Assembly (NCBI RefSeq): GCF_003086295.3
Contig: NC_092043.1
Coordinates: 50,496,598-50,560,597 of the forward strand
Length of the DNA: 64,000 nucleotides
Direction: 5' to 3'
Source: Arachis hypogaea
Lineage: Eukaryota > Streptophyta > Magnoliopsida > Fabales > Fabaceae
Part shown: piece by piece, positions 59,214-64,000 of the stretch
How positions within the stretch are numbered: the first letter of the stretch is position 1
Layout of the letters: every line of letters begins with the position of its first letter
The notes under the pieces: model-generated
The model's input: the letters and a program-made list of their open reading frames with translations, nothing else
Database searches by the model: none
Told to the model about the DNA's origin: nothing
Position numbers and translations under genes: made by a program

Positions 59214-61340
59214 CTAATTTAACATCCATTAAAAATTGAATAATTTGTTTAAATTGTTAAGTTATTCAATAAAATTACTCAAACAATTATCTATTTTAAA
59301 TAATTTTATTAAACTAATATATTTTTTATAAATATCAATTAATTTATATCTTTCGTAGTTAAAATCTTAATTGTTCAAATATTTTAAAATTAGTAGACCA
59401 TAACTTACTCATAAAATTATTATTAAAATTATAGAAAAAATTTTAAACATTCTTAAAACACCAATATTTTAATAATTTTAACCGTTAATTTTAATTAATA
59501 TATATTTTATATATTTTTTATAATTAAAAAAACGAACTAAAATAAATGAAACACTCATGTTTGAAGAACATTTAAAATTCTTCCAAAATTATAATATGTG
59601 AAATGACATGGGTAGCATAGAGTAGTAGGTATAGAAACAATGAATAGAGAGGGGGCGAAAGTAAAGTACTAAACCAACGAGAGAGAGGGGATGAGGGAAG
59701 TGGGTGCATGGGATCTAATCTAATCTTATACATGTGATAAATCTACCAAAATCTCTAGAGCAATTATCAACCATTTAATTTGGTTATATTCTTTTCCCCC
59801 AATATCTTAAACTTCTCCCTTTTTTATCAAAAGAAAAGAACCAGATATGTACTTGACATCTTTCAGTCTTATCCCCATATGTTGCAATCCACATCATTGA
59901 TGCTTAATTTGCTTTATTATTAGAAGCTCCTAAAGCAAAATATATAATACTAATTGGTATGGAGAAAATAAAATTAATTATTACCCTTTTTTTACTTAAA
60001 TAACTTTTAAAATTTTATATAATAAAAATTTTTGTGGGTTTATTTTAATAGTTTAATTTTAATACACGACAGTCATTTTTATTAATGTGACATTAAATAA
60101 TTAAATATATGTATAAAATTATTTTATATTGATAGTACATCGAAATTAAATTTTTAAAAAAATTATCAATTATCTATTTAAATCTTTATTATTAATTCAT
60201 TCTATTAAATATTAATATAATAAATTAATGCATAAAAAATTATTGACAAGAACTAAAATAAAAATATTTTAAAAAACAAAAAAAATTATAAAGGAGTCTC
60301 ACAAAGAAAAATAAATATGTGTCTACCTTGCAATTTTAACGGAGAAGAAAAAGAATTGATCCTTCATCATACGCTACCCATGCCCTCTTATATTTTTTTT
60401 CCATTAATTTTCAATTCATGTGTGTTGAATTTCAACTCTTATTATAATATCTTAGTAGTTTATGCACATTTTACCCACTTTTCACAATCACAATAATTCT
60501 TAGTGGGCTTGCATCACTGCCTTAAATAATTTAAACCAATTTTTCTTTTCTTTGTTCTTGTGGGCGTCGGTTTTATTTTAATTAGCTACTTGAATAAAAT
60601 GGTATTAGCTACCCCTTTTTCGGTGTATTAATTATGTAGGTGTTGAAATTTAATACATCCTAATTGAGAATTATCATTATCATAAAGAATTTTAAAGATC
60701 TAATTTTATATACTATTAGCTAATATAAATATTGTAAGCACGATTGGTTTTTGCTTTAATTATTTAAATTAGTGTATTAATAGTGTTAGTATTTATTAAT
60801 TTATTATTTTTTAATTTTGGTCCTTCTAAAATTTAAAATTTTTAATTTTAATTCTTATCATTAGGTTATAATATTCTTCAATGCCGACACAATAAATTAA
60901 ATATTAATATTTTATAGATTAAAATATTAATAGTGACAAGATATATTATGTGAGCATAGATATAACTAATCAAACTAGCCATAGTGACCAAAACAAAAAC
61001 AAATATAAGAATAAAAGAATGAAATTACAGAAAACAAAACACAAAATTACATATTTTTAGTATTTTACACACAAAAAAAACCCTTTAAATCCTTTTTCAT
61101 TAATAAAATACTTTATACACACAATAAAAAATACTCACTACTTAATTACTATATGTTTATGTATATTTATATATATTGGTTTATATATTTTTCTAATTAA
61201 ATAATCATATATTAGAATAATCAATTTTATGATTGATAAATAATCTAACACATTTATAATAATTTTTTTTATGAAATATCAAACATATATTTTTACATTT
61301 GATAGTTGAATTATTATATATATATTTAGTAGATTTTTTT
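59214..61340. other. AT-rich intergenic region
   Basis: No gene recognised. Contains one MITE-family copy (about 60,050-60,165) and pyrimidine-rich stretches near 59,780-59,830. Confidence 0.45.
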
Positions 61341-61344
61341 GTTG

Positions 61345-61512
61345 TCTACGATATCTCCCAATTTAACAAGTCAATGACTAATCTATCGCGGATATGAACT
61401 CTATTTAAGGGTTTATTGCTGGCCAATGAGTTGCTACATATACAAGACGAGATTTAAAATCCTGACAATTACTTAAGCGAACGAGTGAGTTGATCACACA
61501 ATCAACTCAAAT
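61345..61512 (-). mobile_element. tRNA-derived SINE
   Basis: The minus strand has an A-box-like GATCAACTCACTCGTTCGC, a B-box-like GGATTTTAAATCTCG, then CTTGTATATGTAGCAACTCA, TTGGCCAGCA, AACCCTTAAATAGAGTTCAT and CGCGATAGATTAGTC. The same order is seen at 43,980-44,086. RNA polymerase III-type boxes near the 5' end with an unrelated body are SINE features. Confidence 0.6.
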
Positions 61513-62149
61513 TTGTTAGTAGAATTATTGTTTTATTAATTATTAGAAAAGGATATGATTGGTAATTTGGTCCATATGATATAAAAACGACACGTTGGAA
61601 GCATCCATGAGGCGAATTCATGATTGGAGGAGCAGATACTCAAGATCTTGTCACGGATCAGCTTTTCTGTTTGGTTACTATGGAGATGTTTATCAATGAA
61701 ATTCATGAACAGACTACAACATTTTTTATGATTCATAATGCATTATAAAACTTACTAGGTGCATGTTTGTTACACAATTTACCTTTATAAACATTTATAG
61801 GGTTTTTACTGTGCAACTTTATAGACTTGGAGGCCAAGATTGGCCAAACAAACATGCTCACTTGTGGTTTATGCAACCTCCATGTTTCAGCCATTTGATC
61901 ACTATCTATGTTCTTATGATCATAATTTAAAAATGAACAACAATATGAATATTGGTGATGTTTGTAATTGAACCAATTTAGCTTGCAAAAGAAGGTATAT
62001 ATCTATATGACTATATGTGCTACTAGTACAAAGTTTCTACACGTGTCGTCACCATATTAAATTTAGGGACGAAAAAGTAATTAATTACATGTTTTATTAT
62101 ATCATTAAGAATTTGACTAACAAAAATCTAATTAATTTGAGTTAAGAAT

Positions 62150-62335
62150 TTAATTTTGATTTACTGAAAATATAAAACGTTTTACACAGTCGTACAATTA
62201 CATCCGTTCTTTTAGATAATTATTCACGCGATCAATGTGAAAGATAATTATTTTTACTGATGTAACATTACGTGATTGGATATATGTGTAAAATTACTTT
62301 ACATTTACAGTGCATTAAAATTAAATTTTTTTAGT
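62150..62335. mobile_element. MITE family copy
   Basis: Starts TTTAATTTTGATTTACTGAA, ends TTACAGTGCATTAAAATTAA, with ACAGTCGTACAATTACA and TTATTCACGCGATC inside, as in the copy at 40,212. Confidence 0.5.
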
Positions 62336-62682
62336 TAAATCTCAAAATAATCCTTCAACTAGATGTGCGAAAATAATTTTTCAAATCTCAATTGCTCTAG
62401 TTAAATTATTAGAATTAGCAAAAAATACATCTATCAGAAACGTGATGCACTGTCAGTCTCAGAAACGTAAGTGATACAATTAGAATCCTAAAAATTATTA
62501 TAATACATGCGATGAATTTCAGAAATTACTTTAGAGTCTAACTCAATCTGATTTGTTACAAGATTTTATGAATAATGTAGGACTTTTTAGTAAAAACATT
62601 TCTATAAAAATTGATTTTCATTTCTTGTAAAAGAATTCATATATTTATCATTTTGAGTGAATAGTGGAGACAAAGAATAATA

Positions 62683-62684
<2 letters not shown>

Positions 62685-62756
<72 letters not shown>
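62685..62756. repeat. (AT)n microsatellite
   Basis: 36 AT units. Confidence 0.95.
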
Positions 62757-62759
<3 letters not shown>

Positions 62760-62929
62760 ACAAGAATATTGAATATTGTAACAAAATTTGTTAGCTTTGT
62801 GAGTGGCAGCAAGCATGCCTTGGAATAAGGAACAGTTGGCACAACCAAAAAAATGTTACTAATTGGGTATGGGGGTGAAGTAGTTGGGCATTCTCATGCA
62901 TTATCTCATGTCCTGTTTTGGAGGGCACA

Positions 62930-63110
62930 TATATATATATATATAGAGGGTAGTGTGTACTAAAACTCTATAGTAGTACTAATGGAACCCTAGATAGAGA
63001 TATGGTCATGAATTGAAGTGAGTGAATGGCTTCCACCACCAAGAAGCAATAGTAGTTGGCAAAAACATTAACCATTACTTTCCCTTCTTTGTCTTATGCC
63101 CATTAACAAC
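62930..63110 (+). promoter_or_regulatory. possible promoter / leader without visible gene
   Basis: TATATATATATATAGAGGG (about 62,930-62,948) is followed by less AT-rich sequence with short ATG frames (ATGGTCATGAATTGA; ATGGCTTCCACCACC). It looks like a TATA box and leader, but no ORF of length follows within the window. Confidence 0.2.
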
Positions 63111-63288
63111 CTAAAAAGTTGATTGGTGAAATATAGAAATCCTTAAGAAGAGAGCATAAGTTCATATGATTTTTAGTCTTTCTTTAGTGAGCCTTAAAAT
63201 ATTATGCAAAATTAAGGATATTTATATCAATTGATTTGAAAAAACAAAAGATTGTATTATTAGTCCTATGAAATATGCATTATTTATA

Positions 63289-63475
63289 TGAATTTAATTT
63301 TGATGCATGTCAGTGTAAAATCTTTTTATATATACATTCAATCACATCACGCTATATATTAATAAAAAGTAATAACTTTTTACATTAAATGATCATCTTA
63401 AAGGAATCATTGTGATTACATAAATATGTAAAATATTTTATCAATGCATTAAAATTAAATTATATTTAAATATTT
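63289..63475. mobile_element. MITE family copy
   Basis: TTTAATTTTGATGCATGTCA, GTGTAAAA at the left and TCAATGCATTAAAATTAAAT at the right, as in the other four copies. Confidence 0.5.
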
Positions 63476-64000
63476 TTTTTAAAGAATAACAGTTTTTTTT
63501 TTTATCACAATTCAATAACGTTTCTAAAACTTTCAATCAGCACACTTTTGTGACTCTGGTGTTTGTTCAAATTTTGTATGACACTCTAAAAATTAAATTT
63601 AATATATTATCATATAAAATTTAGGTCAAAATAAATTATTCTAAAATAAAAATGATACTATATAATATAAAGAATATTAACTAGAGTGTAAAATCATAAC
63701 ATTTTATTACTAATTTGACTATAAAATATGTATTATAGTTATAGATCACGATTTCGGGTCAGTAGAACTAGATCTACCAGTAACATTACCTAAATTCGAT
63801 GGAAAATTATATTGAATAAACATAACAATTTCAAATCTTATAATTTTTAGATTGGATCCGATTTCGAATCGTACTGATCATAGACACCCCCACTAGTTAG
63901 CCTCTCCGGTCACCGATTCCGGCAACCACCAACGTTGTAGATCTTGTCAATCCTTCTAGTCGCCACAAATTTTCATACTTCAAATATTTTGATATGCGAA
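63476..64000. other. window end, AT-rich, nothing recognised
   Basis: A less AT-rich stretch (63,880-63,960, CTCTCCGGTCACCGATTCCG) is cut by the window end and could be the start of another feature. Confidence 0.35.

Noticed and set aside
62780..63110. Known conserved microRNA precursor
   Set aside because: Compared by memory with common plant families; no convincing mature sequence or foldback.
1556..63500. CRISPR-like array or bacterial operon
   Set aside because: Regular repeats are microsatellites, minisatellites or TE units; no spacers or cas genes; the genes are plant nuclear.

Overview
This is nuclear DNA from a flowering plant. It has very AT-rich intergenic DNA, short exons with GT..AG introns, a plastid-targeted acetolactate synthase, plant-type NF-YC and B3 proteins, and a dense layering of plant transposons (Tat-lineage Ty3/gypsy, RTE-type LINE, TRIM, Helitron-like, MITEs, SINEs). 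The gene sequences and repeat types fit a dicot, most likely a legume and plausibly Arachis (peanut). That placement is inference from general resemblance, not from a search. No bacterial-type system is present.

Layout: 1-10.7 kb is repeats only: a tail-to-tail TRIM dimer, foldbacks, a Tourist-like MITE, a Helitron 3' end, and a 4.5-kb TIR-flanked element carrying GC-rich islands. At 11.4 kb lies a short divergent NF-YC-like gene. It is followed by a 2.7-kb long-TIR element and a second TRIM tail-to-tail dimer (14.6-16.4 kb). A canonical NF-YC gene runs from 17.18 to 20.74 kb, with a 2.8-kb intron four coding bases before its end. From 21.4 to 25.1 kb a broken RTE-type LINE sits inside a GGATC-rich repeat. 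From 25.1 to 34.7 kb there are no intact genes; the DNA is AT-rich and Helitron-like and carries a decayed two-domain B3 gene.

The main host-gene block is 35.1-48.3 kb: acetolactate synthase (+), a Mocos-like PLP-fold protein (-, three exons), TITAN-like/CENATAC-type zinc-finger protein (-, five exons that I could join in frame) and tRNA-Leu(AAG) (-). From 49,636 to 59,208 lies a young, complete Tat-lineage LTR retrotransposon with an ATAAC target duplication and one uninterrupted 1739-codon gag-pol. It also holds an antisense, intron-containing gene of about 593 codons. The rest, 59.2-64 kb, is AT-rich DNA with a SINE and MITE copies.

The host genes do not form a pathway together: branched-chain amino-acid synthesis, CCAAT-box transcription, minor-spliceosome-type RNA processing and a tRNA are simply neighbours. 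The best leads are the spliced antisense gene in the retrotransposon, the possible Helitron capture of a B3 gene, the twice-seen TRIM palindromic dimer, and the divergent NF-YC copy beside the canonical one.
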